Positions 62,999 to 63,007 of a DNA stretch of 63,007 nt are shown one piece after another (the first letter of the stretch is position 1; every line of letters starts with the position of its first letter). Under the pieces are notes generated by a model, which had not been told where the DNA came from, did no database searches, and was given only the letters and a program-made list of their open reading frames with translations. The DNA lies in assembly GCA_023387085.1 (NCBI GenBank), contig JAEWIL010000205.1, positions 1-63,007 of the forward strand, given 5' to 3'. This DNA comes from Pseudomonadota bacterium. GTDB taxonomy: Bacteria > Pseudomonadota > Alphaproteobacteria > Sphingomonadales > Sphingomonadaceae. The position numbers and the translations under genes are program-made.

Positions 62999-63007
62999 GC
63001 GACAGGC

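Overview
The window is high-GC, densely packed chromosomal DNA. I infer an alphaproteobacterium of the Sphingomonadaceae (Sphingopyxis/Sphingomonas-like). The grounds are three large TonB-dependent receptors placed beside catabolic genes, a RegB/RegA redox two-component pair, a DUF2167 protein, an mreBCD-mrdA-rodA operon divergent from mutL, and many ATGA/GTGA translational overlaps. This placement rests on gene content, not on a marker phylogeny. No prophage, insertion sequence or CRISPR array was seen. One tRNA gene, tRNA-Lys(CTT), is present.

Layout. (1) 1-3.7 kb: the start-proximal part of a HerA/DUF87-type ATPase, a ROK sugar kinase, mobA and an MHS-type MFS transporter. (2) 3.8-11.8 kb: a 264-bp almost fully self-complementary element, then a terminal quinol oxidase operon cyoABCD, SURF1, regB, regA and a LysR gene. 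The junctions from cyoC to the LysR gene all overlap by a few bases. (3) 11.9-22 kb: two acyl-CoA dehydrogenases, a membrane protein fusing a DNA-binding winged helix, a Ser/Thr kinase and TPRs, a divergent small membrane protein, a secreted protein, and a leucine dehydrogenase/ACT-like/Lrp locus with a TauE/SafE exporter. (4) 22.3-37.6 kb: an accessory catabolic cluster. It holds a lactate-monooxygenase-like flavoenzyme, TetR, a TonB receptor, an MBL-fold hydrolase, a cytochrome P450, an MDR-type reductase with a single-base frameshift, a Baeyer-Villiger monooxygenase, an acyl-CoA ligase, an iron-type alcohol dehydrogenase, an AMACR-like CoA-transferase-family protein and an AraC regulator. 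(5) 37.8-49.5 kb: a second accessory cluster with TonB receptor, acetoacetyl-CoA synthetase-like ligase, MFS, tannase/feruloyl-esterase-like hydrolase, second TonB receptor and a translationally coupled beta-propeller-like protein. (6) 49.8-63 kb: tRNA-Lys, the rod-shape operon mreB-mreC-mreD-mrdA-rodA, mutL, a small secreted protein, MaoC hydratase, M28 peptidase, PhoD phosphatase and DUF2167.

How the genes may work together. In region 2 an oxidase and its probable redox sensor/regulator share one transcript. In region 4 the enzymes can be ordered into a hypothetical route: P450 hydroxylation, alcohol oxidation, Baeyer-Villiger oxidation to an ester or lactone, MBL-fold hydrolysis, alcohol oxidation, CoA activation and CoA-ester epimerisation. 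The substrate would be a hydrophobic ketone, alicyclic or terpenoid-like compound entering through the receptor. Two lesions bear on this route: the frameshift in the MDR reductase and Asp-to-Asn at a catalytic position of the AMACR homologue. Region 5 looks like uptake and hydrolysis of an esterified, perhaps plant-phenolic, substrate.
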